Positions 12,810 to 26,772 of a stretch of 64,000 nucleotides of DNA are shown here, piece after piece. How positions within the stretch are numbered: the stretch's first letter is position 1; the number at the start of each line of letters is the position of its first letter. The DNA comes from Anarhynchus alexandrinus (taxonomy: Eukaryota; Chordata; Aves; Charadriiformes; Charadriidae): NCBI GenBank assembly GCA_008711295.1, contig VUYV01000230.1, forward strand, positions 269,015-333,014. Reading direction: 5' to 3'. The notes below the pieces were generated by a model, which ran no database searches, was not told the DNA's origin, and was given only the letters and a program-made list of their open reading frames with translations. The position numbers and the translations under genes are program-made.

Positions 12810-15800
12810 AACATGAGCCACCACAACCATTTGCCAGGACCCTGTGAGATAACTGCCCACTTAGAACCAGCCTGACAGGCTCAGAAGACACAGTAAACCC
12901 AAAGTATTTTATTTTCCCTATTATACAGTTTTAATAACTTGCTAGTGCTCATTACCACATTGTTAAAAAAGAGTGGCAGACAGAATGGTTATTTATGGTT
13001 AGACAGTTGTGCTAGGATTTCAAGTCGTTATTAATGTTGTTAGCTCCAATTCTGATGTAGACATTTTGGTCATTTAATCATATTAAAAAAGATTTTTTCC
13101 CCTTTACTTTATTTTCAGGGGATTTTCAGATCTGTTCTTCAGATATATAATGTATGTGTTAAAACAATGGTGGTCATTCTGCCTGCCAGGCAGACTCGGA
13201 AATGACCCTTAAACTGCTTTATGATTGTTGCATTATTATTGCTGGATGTTATGATGATTTTTTTTTTAAAGGACTAAGCAGTGAGTAGGAAGTTAGTTTG
13301 CACTATATTATAATTAACGCAGAATAAATCTGACTGTAATCAGGATGTTTTGATTGCAGTCTAGTGGGATCTCTGGATGTCCTTTTTAGCCATGACATCA
13401 TGCAAACCTGATTTTGACACTATTAGAAGTGAGGAATCGAGACAGGAACTGAGGATGTTGGAAGTACTCATGTACAACTAAGCCCAAAAGACAAGACTGG
13501 TCCATTCCTGCTCATAGTTAGAGATCAAGTATCTGAGGAGACAGTTTAAGGGGCACATTTCCAGATTCTGATTCATAGTTATTGAATTTACATTCAGGAC
13601 CATGATGAATTTTCCCTATCAGCATTTCCAACAAAAAATTCTAAGAGACATCAGTGTCAGAAAATTTTAAAGATTATGTAGAATGAGCCAGACCATCCTT
13701 TGTTGCCTTAAAATCTCCAAACTGTCTCCTCTCATAAAGCGAGATAGCTTTGGGATATTTCTCATAATCCTTGTCATCGGTTCTTAACTGTTGCAAAGGA
13801 ATGAAGGGTCCAAATTATCAGCAAAACTGTTCTGAAAGAGCCTCAGTTTTGACATAAAAAAGGCAGGCTAATTAATCAGTGCAATGACAAGAAAAGATAT
13901 GGTTGAGTTTTCATAGAAAAATATATCTGAGCATAAATCCAGACTGTTTATTCAGGCCTTGTCTTCAATAATCTCTCCTCTCTCATCCTAAAAACGTCAG
14001 CAGGTTCTCCAATTCTTTGTTCCCAAAGCCTTTCAAAGGACTTTTCCCCTGACAGCCAACAAACATGCTGATGAAACACTAACTCGGCTTGCTCATTTAC
14101 AACAAGTACCCTTGGCAGCTTAATGCATGTACACATGTTTTCTCAATGCATCAAACAGCGAGATTTGGGATGTTGAAGAAATCTGCATTGTTGGCACAGA
14201 TTTGTTCCTGATGGATAACACAACAGCATTTGAATAATTTTCGATACAAAATATTTCCTAGCAGACTAACATAATTGTTCCATATAACAGTCATAGCAGG
14301 TGCCCCGACTACTCAAAGACAGCAGAGTTTAGCTCAGCCTCGCATTTGCATTTTCCCATATTCACCATGTTCGATTTTTCCGTCAAATCATGGTTTGTGG
14401 TCTGATGGAAATGACGTGGACAGAAGGTAAGCATTACTTCCTTTCCGATGAACTTTTGAGATGAGTATACCTCAACTTTCCTCAGTGATAAGAAGAAAAT
14501 AATTATATGTGGTATTTAGGAGAGAAATGGCAGGTGGACCTTAGAGAATGGTTCATTCCTTCTCAAGGTGGTGTTTCCTTCTCAAAGCATTGCTGACCTC
14601 CAGTAATTCAGTCGCCCCTTGTATCACAGGTTTAATATTATAATCTGTAAAGTGGAGGTCCAGGAGTAGCTCCTCGTGCACCTCTGCTGCTCCAGCAATG
14701 CCTGAGAGTGGTGCAAGCATAGAGTGGGGAGGTGTGACAATACGTTGAACGTACTTTGTCAGTACTGATGAGCCAGCATCCCCCCAACCTGCTAACTGAA
14801 AGCAAATTAGCAAGCTAGCCAATTCCCGTGGCATAGAAGTCACTGGTATCTGTAGCAAACCCTGACACTTTTGTTATTACTTTTCTGCTGTCTAAAGAAA
14901 GGCATTTTCCACAGGGTCAGAAAGAAGAATATTTCACGTATAGCCTTCATCAATGACTTAAATTCCTTGGTGATTTTTGTTTAGCCTTTGAAAGAGGACA
15001 GCTGTGCTGACAGGGAATTCTCCCTTTTTATTGTGGCATTGGAGCATAAATGAGATATGACAGAACATCTTCAGGTTGCCTTTGGCATAGTTTTGTGTTA
15101 AATGCTGCTTTAAATTGAAGGTTTTCTGCATGACAGTGGCAGGACATACCAGGTCTACTCTCCTTTTCTGTGTAGAGAATTTTCTTTTTTTCTAATTTGG
15201 GTTGAATTTATTTCTAGGAGTTGTCTGTCCTATTTTATGTTGAAGTACTAAGCTAAATAAATAGGATTTAGATGATTAGAATCCCTAGGTGCACATATGA
15301 AGCATTTCACAAAGCCATTAAGGGTGCATAGAGCTTATTTGGGTTCTAATGAGGTCCTTACGCTATAGCCTATATAGCTTTGATAGCTTTGCTTTGGTGT
15401 CAGCACTCGGATGTGTGTGCTCATGTTCCTTGACCAAAGGCCACGTGAGCTGAATCCACCTCTAGTGTCCTGGACTCTAGACAAGTTTGCTTATTAGGGG
15501 AAATGCTTGGTGCCCCGTGCCTATAGGAAAATGGGGAATTTGGCCTTCAAACCACCTCTTATCAGACACAGCATCGCAGTACAGAAAACTCTCGGTAATG
15601 CTATTATTTTGCATGTTTGATAACCTTGACATCTATATTTTTTTCATGTGGAGTCATTGTGAGAAGTATTAAAAATGCTGTACAAAACCCACATCATTTA
15701 AACAAAGCTTCTAGAGTACAATGCCTCTATTTAAAATCAAAGACAAGCATTGAGGCCAGAGCTAAGAGAAAGATCTGCAACTTCATGGCAATTAACAAAG

Positions 15801-16299
15801 ACAATTACATTCTCATAATGAAGAGATTATTTTTTTTAAACTCTGTGGTTCTAATTATAATTAGGCAGTCATACATACCCATGTCTTGCAGGACACTGAA
15901 TTGAATTTAACGCTTGCAATAACCTTTTTTGAATGCTTATGCACAAAAATGTGTAAAATCCTGTCCCCAAATAACGACAGAATTAATTTTCTTTGTCTGA
16001 TTCAGTGACTTCTTTGTTGTGCAACAGACCCAGAATTCAAGGCTGAAACCAGAACCTTTTAAAAAAAAAAGAGTTTCTGATTCAAGCCTGTGTTGAAGAA
16101 TCTGCTTGCATTTGGGACTTGCGTAGTCCTTTTAGATTTCATTCACAGGTTCAAGAGCTGCTCTGAATGAGAGATTTATGTAGGGTGTTTGTGGAGGTTG
16201 CTTTCTCGGGAGTCATATCACAGTTTCATAGGGGGAATGGCACAGAAAAGAACATTATGGTCACTGTTAACTCATTATCCACTTGTTTGAAAATATTAT

Positions 16300-16335
16300 T
16301 TTAAATTAAATTTAACTTTTAAAATTTAATTTAAA
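16300..16335. repeat. AT-only perfect inverted repeat (14-bp arms)
   Basis: The left arm TTTAAATTAAATTT (16300-16313) is the exact reverse complement of the right arm AAATTTAATTTAAA (16322-16335), separated by 8 bases. All arm bases are A or T, so it could extrude as a cruciform or act as an easily unwound or nuclear-matrix-type site. It could equally be chance in AT-rich DNA. Confidence 0.7.
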
Positions 16336-16756
16336 TACAGTGGATCAAAAAAAGAAAACTCTGGAGTACGGCATTTCCAGGAAAGGAGATCCTGTAGCTG
16401 CCGCAGTTGTGACCTCTTTATATACCCCTGACCTACACAGATGATAAACACCTACAGGGGAATACATATCCTCCTCCTCCAGGTCCCATGGTCTTCTGGC
16501 AAGTTTAAGCACCAGTCTGGTCTCGGAGCATCCCATCTGGCAGTAGCTATGCGCCTGGCCATATTCTTGGCCCAGCTTTCTTGGTGACAGTATCCAAACT
16601 GATAATGATAGTGTTACGTTTCTGCAGACATCACTGCGTAGCAAGGAACCCCTGGAGAAAGGCTTTGGGTTAACAGGAGGAGGAAGAAAGAGGGGTCTTG
16701 TGGCTGAAAAGCATCTCTCACTGTCATCTCTCCTGCTTGTTTATCCAAGGCCACGG

Positions 16757-16805
16757 TCATTCAAGGTCTTCAAGGTCCCTTCCAACCTAAACCATTCTAT
16801 GATTC
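16757..16805 (+). mobile_element. CR1 LINE 3'-end fragment (about 50 bp)
   Basis: Plus-strand words CAAGGTCTTCAAGGTCCC, TTCCAACCTAAACC and ATTCTATGATTC follow the order of the CR1 3' terminus, including the first unit of its terminal short repeat. Nothing upstream of about 16757 can be aligned by eye to CR1, so this is a strongly 5'-truncated copy, as is usual for target-primed LINE insertion. Confidence 0.85.
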
Positions 16806-19800
16806 ACCGGGCCAACTCTGTTCCTCACAGCTCCAGGCTGCTGGAGGGAGATATGAATGACAGTTGGTTTTACAGTCAGTCGCCAGAGCTGCTACATGGG
16901 CTGTGCTATGAGAGAAGCCATGAGACTAATGAACATTCAACAGCAGGCAGCCTTGTGAAATCCTAGTCATCCTCCTCAAGTTGTCCCAGAAATGGGACAA
17001 GTTTCACAGCATTGCTCACAGTAACAGACACCTAGAAGGGACTATACTCCAAATGAGTAGGGAGATGGACAAACTGACTGGCTTAAGTAAAAATGTGTAT
17101 CAGCCATGAGTTATGACATACAGGATTTATAGCTCTGATCTCAATCACACTAGCATGTTAGCTCGCCCGTCACGCCTCCATGTGGTGATGATGTCTTCAC
17201 TGCATCCCTTGGGAAGCGTGCCGAGTGCCCAGCTGCTCCTTCTCTTTATAATATTTTCATCATGTCTCACCTAGAAGGTCCTTTATTTTCCTAGTATTGT
17301 TCTTTGCCAGGTGCTGACTCTGCACAGAGGTTTGCTAATTGCAATTCAAATTATTCATTGCAGTTCAGACGAAGGCAACAAATTAATCCATTAGAATGTG
17401 AAAGATCAAAGCATCTCATCCCTTGTTCGATCTGCAAGGAAAGCAGTAACCCAGGCGTCTCTCAGTGCATGAGTAAAAGGCAGCAGAAGTAGCTGATTGA
17501 AAATTGGAATTTTCCTGCCGTGGGAAGCACCAATATTTTCTGCCTTGTTTGTACTTGGGCGAAGGATAAAAATGGAAAATGTCAAAGGACTGGCATTAAA
17601 AAGACCTACCACACAGAACACTTTCCATACTAGTCAATTCATTTGTTTGTGAGTGTTTCCTTCTAGAATCGATACTCTGCACCTTATTCCCACTCATTCC
17701 TGCCTTGAACTCATGGTCTTCTTTGAACGGATGCATCAGCCCAGTACTGCCATGGTGCATTACGTCTGAAAAGAGAAGCACATGGTATCCATGCTGAAAT
17801 TCATGTGAGATACCTGATGGACTCAGGATCATCCCCAGTGCCCCATCTCTAATTGTTTTGCTTCAACTTCCCCAACCAAAAATGAAAAATTCAGCATTTC
17901 CTCTAGAAAAATGTTGAAACACTGAAAATGGAGCAAAGCCACATTTTCTCTCAGCCTTTTTTCTCCTGAAATGCAAATCCATCTTGACACACAATCCCCA
18001 TCCACAGGACCGAGAGCTCTGGAAAACAAGTCCCTCGGTTTTTAAGCAGAGGGTTAATGGCCATAGGAGAGGAAAAAATTCCTCCATATCACTTCAGGCC
18101 CTTCACTTGAGAAAGCTGTCTTATACGCTGGCTATAACAGGAGTCTCAGGTGACTCCTAGCAGGGCTGCAGATGCCTCTGCAGGACACATGTAGTTAGAA
18201 GAATTTGTCCTCAATCCTGCTGAGCATGCTAATGAGAGGATAACCAGGTAACACTACTTTTGGGGGTGGGCGTGGAGTGGGTAACAGCTTGAGTGAAGAC
18301 GTGTACACCAACCCCTTGACTTTCTATAAAAGGGTTACATTTCTGCACCTAAATAATGTAGGAATAAACTTCTCTATCCTTGAGACCTCAAAGGACATGC
18401 ACAGGACCACCCTGTAACTGCTCAGTTGTACGTGTCCAGGCAGTGGTACCAGTTAAGCGGTGCCAGTAAGTGGTGGCACGAATACAAGCTGCTGGGAGCA
18501 CGCTGGTGTTGACAAAACCCTTGCAGCAACCCAGTAAAGTGCTATTCTATTAGAATAAAACAAGCCATTTAGAAGTGTGAGCCATTTTAGCATGGGCCAC
18601 TGAAGCTCACAGCTACTAGTGACCGCTGATAAATGCCTACTTGCATGTGAGAAGTAGGAGGGCAAGAAGGAAGTGGCTTTTGACAATATATTAAATTCAG
18701 TTTGTAGCAAGGCTGATGGTTTAACACCGCATGTGACGATGATCTATCTGTGGTCCAGCAGCTGGTTGGCTCTTAGCCTCTGAACTGACTGCAGCTGGCC
18801 TCAGAAAACCTTCTGACAGGCCATAACCATTTCCTGGCAGATCAGAGAGTGGCTAAGAGTTAGAGTTTGCTTTCACTCACTTTAATAAAAATGTAGCAAT
18901 ATTGTGGTTTTCAGTAATACAAGGGACTAATGCACATGGTAATATCTGTCATTGAGGACTTTTACCTCTACTCGTCATAACATCTAAGCTACTTCCACAG
19001 AAAATCAAGAGAAACATCTCCTGAACTAGCTTCTATCGTCTACCTTTCCTCAAATCAGTTTAGCTCTTTGTCTTCAACAAAAGACTAATTTCACTCTGCC
19101 AGGCTGTTCTGGGCCAAGGTCAAGTCACTCTGGCTGAGGGAAGGCAGCAGAAATGACAAAAGCCTGAAAGGCTGAAATTGTGAGCTTCAGGAGAAAACAA
19201 AATAAAGGAGTGCATGCAATAATGCCAGTGTGAAGAAGTTAGATTGGCCTTTCCTTTTATTTATCCTTTGTGCTGCCAGACGGAGTAGGAAGGCACTCCA
19301 CCTGAAGGATCACTAGGAGATTCAAAAATATGTTAGGTAAGTGTCTTTTAGTTACCCTTTGCTCTGAGGTTTGAGGTGTTTAAGGGCAATCAGTGAAAAA
19401 AAAAAACAGAGAACACCCAACAGAACAAAGGGATGAATATCTACCTGACTCTTGAGATCACTCAGATCTACACAGGCAGGCCCTGGTACTTTTACAGGGA
19501 TATCCATTCTTGTGCTTCCACTTAAATCCCACTCTGTCTGGTGATACAAAAGCTTCATATACTCCAGATATTTCTTAGTCCACCATCTTAATGCACTCAT
19601 ACACCTACCCCATTTTTTTGTCCCTACTGCTACAGCCACGGTACCAAAGCTGTGGCCTTACCATGATCATCACCTCCCTGAAACTCTTTGGAAAGCTTCG
19701 CCTTCAATGATTTCTCAGCCATAAATTCCCAGCAATGGGAATGAACAGCTGATAAAGTGCATTTTTCTCATGACCAACATTCAGACTCTTGTTAACAGCA

Positions 19801-22189
19801 CTGAACTTTCTTCGTGGTTGGCAGCTCTCTCTGAGATGGAAACTTGCTTTGGTCATGATTTTGTGGCTGCAATGTGCTAGAAGTGAGACAGGCTCTGAGA
19901 GAGAGACTGTACACGTGTGTCCAGCTGGAGACCCCTAGATGACAATCTGTCTATCTATCTATGAAGCTCTTTCTCCCAGGAATGCCAATCGTCACAGTAC
20001 CTGACTGCCAAAGCTAATGTTTTACTCTTTTCCTGCAGTTGTGACCAGGGAATAGGTCACGTACCGTGACTGTGGAGGCCCCATGAGGACAGATGGACTC
20101 ACAGTAAGCTGCCAACTGTCCTTACCCCTGTGGTAACTCAATGCCTTTCCCTACTTTTCCTCTATATTTCTTAAAATAAGACTTAGACCTTACAGAGCAA
20201 CATGGATACCTCTGGGCTAATTTTCAGTATCACCAAAAGTGATTGGTGTTCTTGGACAACGATCATTTTGCTCTGAGGATAAGCCCAAGACACTGGAAGT
20301 GAGGAGGACGGGAGATAGGGATGTTATACCCTTGGGAGCCTATCTGCCCTCTGTCACCATCACAGCTACGTCCTGCTCCAACCTGGAATTGGTCAGCAGG
20401 CTGTTTACTGATGCCAGGCTTGCTGGGACAGGTTGCCTGATGCCTTTTAGCCAGGGATAGAGGCAGGGGCGCACGAGGGAAGAAAGGAGGTTGCCTGCTT
20501 CTTTGCTCTGGAAAAACCCACACTTCAGATGCCATAAGGGAATGCACATCTCTGCTTGGCTGACTCATCTGTCATCCCAGTAAACCAGCTTGACAGCTTG
20601 CTGCTCACGCCTGTGTGCAGGCACGGTCACCAGATCAAGGCACAGAGGGTACATGTTTAACACAGGGAACTCCCAATTTGCTTACTGCTTCTTTCAGCAT
20701 AGCCTCTCCAAAAAGCTGCGTCGTTTTTCTTGCCTCTCTGGATTTACCTGGAAGTCATCTTCTGCTGGTAAAGGACATGGCAAAATGAACGCACCGATGG
20801 TGCAGGCAACTGCGAACCTGCACCTTGGATGACTGGGGTGATGATGAGAACTTGACAGCGGAGGAGAGAAAGAACAAGACCTAAGGGCCAGATACTTATC
20901 CCAGTTGCACCAGTACAAATCTATTGTTGTTCCTTAGGTGTCAAAGGCTGTGCAATACATTTCTCAGAGAGCAAGTCAAGTGGACTGAAAGCTGCTGCTC
21001 TAGCAGTGCCGAGACTGCACATCCAGTGCGCCAAACAGCTTGCGAGTGCGAGAGCAGCAGAGAAGTGCCTGTTCTATGCATCTCAGGGGGGCTGAGAGGG
21101 GAGCTGGGTCCTCAGCACCCACAGCATGGGAACTGGCAGAAACCAAAGGGGACACTGTACTGTTAGCCTTTTTATAAAACATAGGCAAGGCCTGCTGAAG
21201 TGCGTTACCCTAATACACCAAAGGTAATTGCATGCTAACTCATTTTGTCTAGCCAGACTTTTGTTTAGTCTGTGTGTGACATATCGATCATGTAATTTCA
21301 TCAACCGACTAACCAGCTGGGGAGGGGAGAGGGAATAATAACGTACTGCATTTTTCTGCCTGAGGGAAAGACAATTCTGTGACAAACTGTGTCTCTAAGA
21401 GATGTTAATTACAGCGTTCCCTCTGGGGAAGACTCCTGCTGTGGCCAACCTTGTCAGGTGCTTCAAATTAGTCTCTTCTTCCTCTCCCTGTCCATCATGC
21501 CAGTCTTTACCAGGTATTTAACTGGCTCCCCTGCCAAGTAAGAGGTGTCTCTCACACCAAATCCAGTGTTTCCTGTCATCAAGGGCCCTTGGACTGGGGA
21601 TTGCTGGAGCTAATTTTCCTTGGTCTTAGCTCAGTAAATTGACTGTTCAAAGAACAGCAATGAGTTGAGAAGCCTCAACTTCCCTGCTGCAGGTCCTTCA
21701 GCTCCTGCATGGGATTTAAGAGGACTTGATTTAATTCCTGTAATTCTTAATGGGAGCACAATGTACCCTCCTGATCATCTACCAGGGGGTAGATGCAGGG
21801 GACGGGCACCCCAAACCTACAAACTTAGAACCGTGGATGAAGAGAAACCCCTAACTGTAGGGTGTATTTTGGAAGTGTTAGTAGAATTTATCCTCATTCC
21901 CACGTGGCTGGCAGCAGGACCCCTTCCATGCTTCTGGACAAGCGAGTTGGTCAAAGCCATGTTAGTGGCACTTGTGTGAGCCCCTTGCATCTGCATGGGT
22001 GAATATAACTCAGTAGGCACTTATTTCCACATATAGACACCACTGTTCTTCAGGGACCTTTCTCACGTGACACTCGGAAACTCCTCATTTGGCATGCCCT
22101 TAACAGGGTTTAATCTCTTTTGTCACCCTCTTTTAACAAAGCTTCATTAGATATCATCTTGATCTGTTTTTTCTGGTGGAAATGTAGTG

Positions 22190-22330
22190 CCTATCCAAGA
22201 GAGAAAACTTGCCGCAATGCAATTAGTTGAAAATTGCACATGCAATAAGTGTATAATTGAATTTTTATTAATACACTTCACTTGCATTCTTAATTTCTTT
22301 GCACAAGATTTTTAGCTGGATTTTTCTCTC
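22190..22330. promoter_or_regulatory. Candidate conserved element with clustered ATTGCA/TGCAAT words
   Basis: Within about 40 bases there are several octamer/CEBP-like words: GCAATGCAATTAG (22214-22226), then ATTGCA (22233-22238) and TGCAAT (22241-22246) as a perfect inverted pair with a 2-base spacer. These are followed by TTTTTATTAATACAC and CTTGCATTCTTAATT. The arrangement resembles a POU/homeodomain-bound enhancer. It is composition-based inference with no direct proof. Confidence 0.25.
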
Positions 22331-25300
22331 CAGGAACCAGAGCAACTTTTTTCAAAGGCAGTTATTGTCACTCTTCTACTAGGAAAAGTTAAAACATAAA
22401 ATTTCACAACTATCTAATTAACTTTCTTTTGCTCTGTAGTTAAAAGGTAGTTAAACCCCTAAGCATTCATTCAACTTTAATGAGGATGGGAAAGTAATTG
22501 CATATGTATTTCTGTATAATTATGACTTAATTGCATTACCAGTAGATTTATCTTTTGCTTATTTAGCCAAGCTCAGAAAATAGTGTATTAGGATGAGTTG
22601 ATGTTTGTTTGGACTGTTTCAAAGAACAACACGATTAGGAACAGAGACGTCTTGCACATGAGTACATATAAGAGGCATAAGTAATAGATTTTTTACGGGT
22701 TTAGCGTAGACTTTTCCTGAAGGCCAGCTTTAAATGCTTGTTATCGGCTGTGGAGGTGTTGAAACTCTTCAAAGATCAGCAGGAAGCCAAGATACAAATC
22801 CTTCTAGTGTCCACTTTTTCTGACTGGTTTTGAAGATCTCAGACAGCTTTGAAAAAAGATCTTGATACTTAGTTGTCACTTCTAACACAATTCAGGGGTG
22901 AAGAAAGTAAATTTTGCTGGTCCGAGGAAAACTACTTCATGTTTGAAGTAGCTGTGAGCTGTTGAAAATCTTATTTTGCTTCTCCTGTGTCACTGTGGTC
23001 CCATGTTGCTGTTGAACACATGGATGTTCCCCAAGGCCTGGGAAGACAGTCGGTCTTGTTTAACACGCAAGTCTGAAAGTCAGGGAATTGTCGTGCTTTT
23101 CAAATGAATTTACAAACCACTATTATTTCAAGGTGAATAGAAGGAGCCATTTTAGAGTGATGTTTCAAGGGACAATAAAAGCTATTATCTGAGAAAATAA
23201 GGCTGTATCTATACTAGTAAATTCAAGAGACTCACAGGAATAAGATTGATTGTTACTAAACTCATGGAACAGTCTCTGGAACAAATTTGTTCCATGTTAA
23301 CTGATGCTCTCTAACTCTTGCATGCTCTTCTGGTAATGATATTGATATTTCCTAATGCTCTTCATTATAGCACCCAGCCTTCAGCTGCTTTGGAATGTGT
23401 CTGACTTTAAATTTCAGCAAGGATTTTTCATGCTATATGTTTACCTCAACCTCACACTTCTTCTTTTCTTTCAGCAAGATCTGTACAGTATTTTTCCATC
23501 AAGAAACATAAAATAGTGTGTTTAGGCAATGTTAGAAAATACTGTACGAAGGCCAACACAAAATGAACTTCTGCTGGATCACATTTATCTTGTGAAATAC
23601 TCAGGCATCTGTGGATTAAAGTTCAGCACAAACCAAATGCCTTGTACTATTGTACAAAACAATAAAAATAAAAAATTCTCAGAATGAAATGTTGATCTAA
23701 AATATATACCACTTATGCTAATAAATGTATGCAACATGTATACTCGATATTCTTTCATATCACATTTTTTATACTGTTTTCATTCTGGTCAGAAATGATA
23801 CAGTCACTTCCCAGAGATACACAATCCTTTGTGAATGGCTCTTCTATTCTCCACACAGCTTAAATATCCATAACTTTTTCTGGAAAAGGCTCTCCGTGCT
23901 CAGAACTGTTTCCGTTTCTAACCCCAGGGAAATAATAATAATGAAAAAAAAACACTGAAAACTTTAACTGCAATCCATCTTTTTATTGCCGTGGTTATGG
24001 AAAATTTAGATTTTCATTAAAGAACCCCAAATATTTCTCAATAGCTGTCACCACAGAGGACCAACTCTGAAAAGCATTTAAATGCATAATTGTCATTGAT
24101 TTTTAGTATGACTTAGATAAATTCTTCTTTTGGATCTACGCCTGATTATTTGGGCCTTGAGAAAGGGTCACCTCTGAGTTCATTACAACAGAATCCTGCC
24201 TGATATTTCCTGGGAGAAGCAATACATTAAAAAGCCAGGAATGCGTGGGAAGGTCACCCATGCTCACTGCACGTACCTAAGCTCTGTAACTGCTGCTCTG
24301 CTCAAAAAGGGACCGGAGGTCCAGGATAGAGGAATATGAAATCAGTGTGTGCTGGAATTAGTTTGAAGAAGCTGGAAAAGAGGATCTGGAAGAAAAGAGG
24401 TCGGGGGGGTGATAGTGGTTTACATCACACTGAGAAAGACCAGTCATGAATATAGCACCTGCAGTGCAAGGAGCTATATAAACCAACCCCAATACTGCAG
24501 CTGTCCCTGGAGAGAGGAAGCTGTGGTGGGGATATGATTAAGATGGCCAAGTGTCTGCTGGCTGCAATGGTGGGTGTCTGGCCCACAAGTTCTGATGATT
24601 AGAGTTGGGATCATAGTTACGGACCCTGTTACTCCAGGCTGCTGCCTTATCTGCTGTGCCCTGCTAGAAAATGAGCCAGAATAAGGAGGGGTCTCAAGCT
24701 GCTGTGATAGTAACCCCCAACATCAGCCTGCGCAGATCTGCGGGCTTGTGAGTCACTGCCCCAGGGTTACAGCGAGCACCGGTCACAGCACTGACAGTGT
24801 CCATACCACCAGTGGAAATGGAAGTCTGTCCCCTTGGTTCTCAGTCACACTCATTCCCAGACTCTGTACGTGCCATGTCCACGTGTGCCCCACGGCAGGG
24901 ACAGGCTGGGAACAAACACCCAGGTGGACGGAGAGGTCTGGGCGGCTTTTTTCGGCAGCAATCCTGTCTCAAAACCACTTCAAGAGTCATAAAACGATGG
25001 TGTAGCAGGGCATTAGCTGTGAGTGGAAATCACTGGCCTGGCCAAGAACCCCCTCAGAGATGGAGAGAGATTGAGCAGACGTGGGGAGAGGAGGCCAGTG
25101 CCTGATGAGGGGGTAATGAAGTGCAACGGAGTTGTTATGAAGTGGTTATTGATCATGTTTACTCCCCTCCTTTCTCTCCTACTTGACTGCAGCCGTAACA
25201 GGGCTTGGAGGGGAGACACAGTGGCCTGCCTTTTAGTGAACACACAGGGGCCGGTGCCCAGCCACAAAGCTCTACAAATGCATTGGGTGTACATCCCTGA

Positions 25301-26552
25301 GCGGAACCCTCCTCACTGCTGTGGAGAATTTCTAATTCAGGAAGAGTGCTTTCTTTGGTCCTTGAGCTTGGCACACTGTATGTGTTGACAAGGACTGATC
25401 AATACATACAAACTTTTGCAAAGAGCCTGGCTTTCAGAGCCTCTGCAAATCAGTGCCTGTCTCCAAGTGGCGTGGGTCCAAGCTATGCTAGCTTCTGCAC
25501 ATGGGGTGAGTGTTCCAGACTGGCCAGGCAGAGAAAGGACAGCTCTTCTGAATAACAAGAGGCATGAGACCAGTGTCTGGAGAGATGCACTTGCTGTGCA
25601 ATAGACCGTTTTGTCTATTAAGAGGTCTAGTTTTCACTGTTACTAGCTATTTCACAGGCAAACACGTTTCCCTTGTAAATAGGGTATCTCTTTAGAGGAA
25701 GACTGAGATTCAGATTGCCTTTAGTACTGTCTAAATCCCAGCCATAGCAGACTTCTGGCATCTGAGTTTAGGGTAATTCATTTTATCTGCTCTTATTCAC
25801 CAGATGGCTCCCGACAATACTTGAAACTAAACAGATGTCTCCATTTTGAATCACAAAAAGGTGACTATTTCCTCTTTATCCCACAGTAGATTCTTGGCCT
25901 GTAGTCTTCACAGAGCATCCCAAGAAACACATGCCCACATCTTCGCGTTTTTATTATTCATTGAACCGCAGCAGCAATCAAATGGTTTTATCAAAGAGAA
26001 GGCAGCAGAATTTTCAGAAGAAAATGGCCATAATGCTATGAATTCTGAAATAAAAGCTTCACAAATATTTGTTCAAATTGCCCGTTCAATTTTTTGTTTG
26101 TATGTCTCAAAATTCTGTTGCCTTTCAGGTGGAATCTGCATCTTTGCACTGTTTCTCTCTGTACACAGTTTACCATGCCAGACCACTATGGTAAACCTCT
26201 CCAAGTGAAGAATTCACTCCGTTCCTTGCTTGGGGCAAGGCGTTCTGCTTTCCTGCATTTTCATTGTGACCCTCTCACAAGGGTCTCTAGCAAGAACTAA
26301 AGCTGGATGGTCTCAGGGAACGCAATGTTGTTTGTAACCAGGGTAACCTGGTGGCTTCTGTCCCAGACTAAAATCTACTCCTTAAACTGTAGGTGTATGA
26401 TGGGAAAGTGTGCTCAAGTCTCAGAAGTTGAAGTATTAGAAACCATCTTACCCAGCATTTTTGCCTAAGGTAAAAAAGGAGACTCAGCTTTACCTGTCAG
26501 CTTCTTTCCAATCTCTACCATGGCTCTGCTCTCCTAGAGATCAAATTGTCAC

Positions 26553-26584
26553 CTGCAAACTCTGGGTTCTGCAAACTCTGGGTA
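26553..26584 (+). repeat. 16-bp tandem duplication
   Basis: CTGCAAACTCTGGGTT (26553-26568) is followed immediately by CTGCAAACTCTGGGTA (26569-26584), differing only in the last base. It looks like a recent local duplication, probably from replication slippage. Confidence 0.9.
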
Positions 26585-26730
26585 CTAAAGTAGGCAACCC
26601 AATCTACTGATCTGCCCCAGCACAGGTGCCCCCAGGTCACTTTGTGTTCATTCATGCTCTGCTGACTACGATGAGGAGCAGAGTTGTATCATCAAAGTCA
26701 ATATCTGCATTTGGTGAAATGCAGGACACC

Positions 26731-26772
26731 CAAACCCCATTTACTACATCCCAAACCCCATTTACTACATCT
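26731..26772 (+). repeat. 21-bp tandem duplication
   Basis: The 21-base unit starting CAAACCCCATTTACTACATC occurs twice head to tail (26731-26751 and 26752-26772) with one difference in the final base. It lies 150 bp from the 16-bp duplication. Near identity implies a young event; such a site may vary in copy number between individuals. Confidence 0.9.

Larger units (their letters stand above)
3776..16756. other. Non-coding stretch with scattered simple-sequence and regulatory-like patches
   Basis: I recognise no gene. The frame at 5751-6287 (+) runs through a T14/A7 homopolymer pair and has no family features. The frame at 9214-9750 (+) has overlapping minus-strand frames of similar length. 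Notable contents are the T14-A7 run (5791-5811), a conserved-element-like AT-rich block (7770-7930), an A12 run (12520-12531), a purine-rich segment with six G-runs (12766-12809) and an AT-only inverted repeat (16300-16335). Confidence 0.55.
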
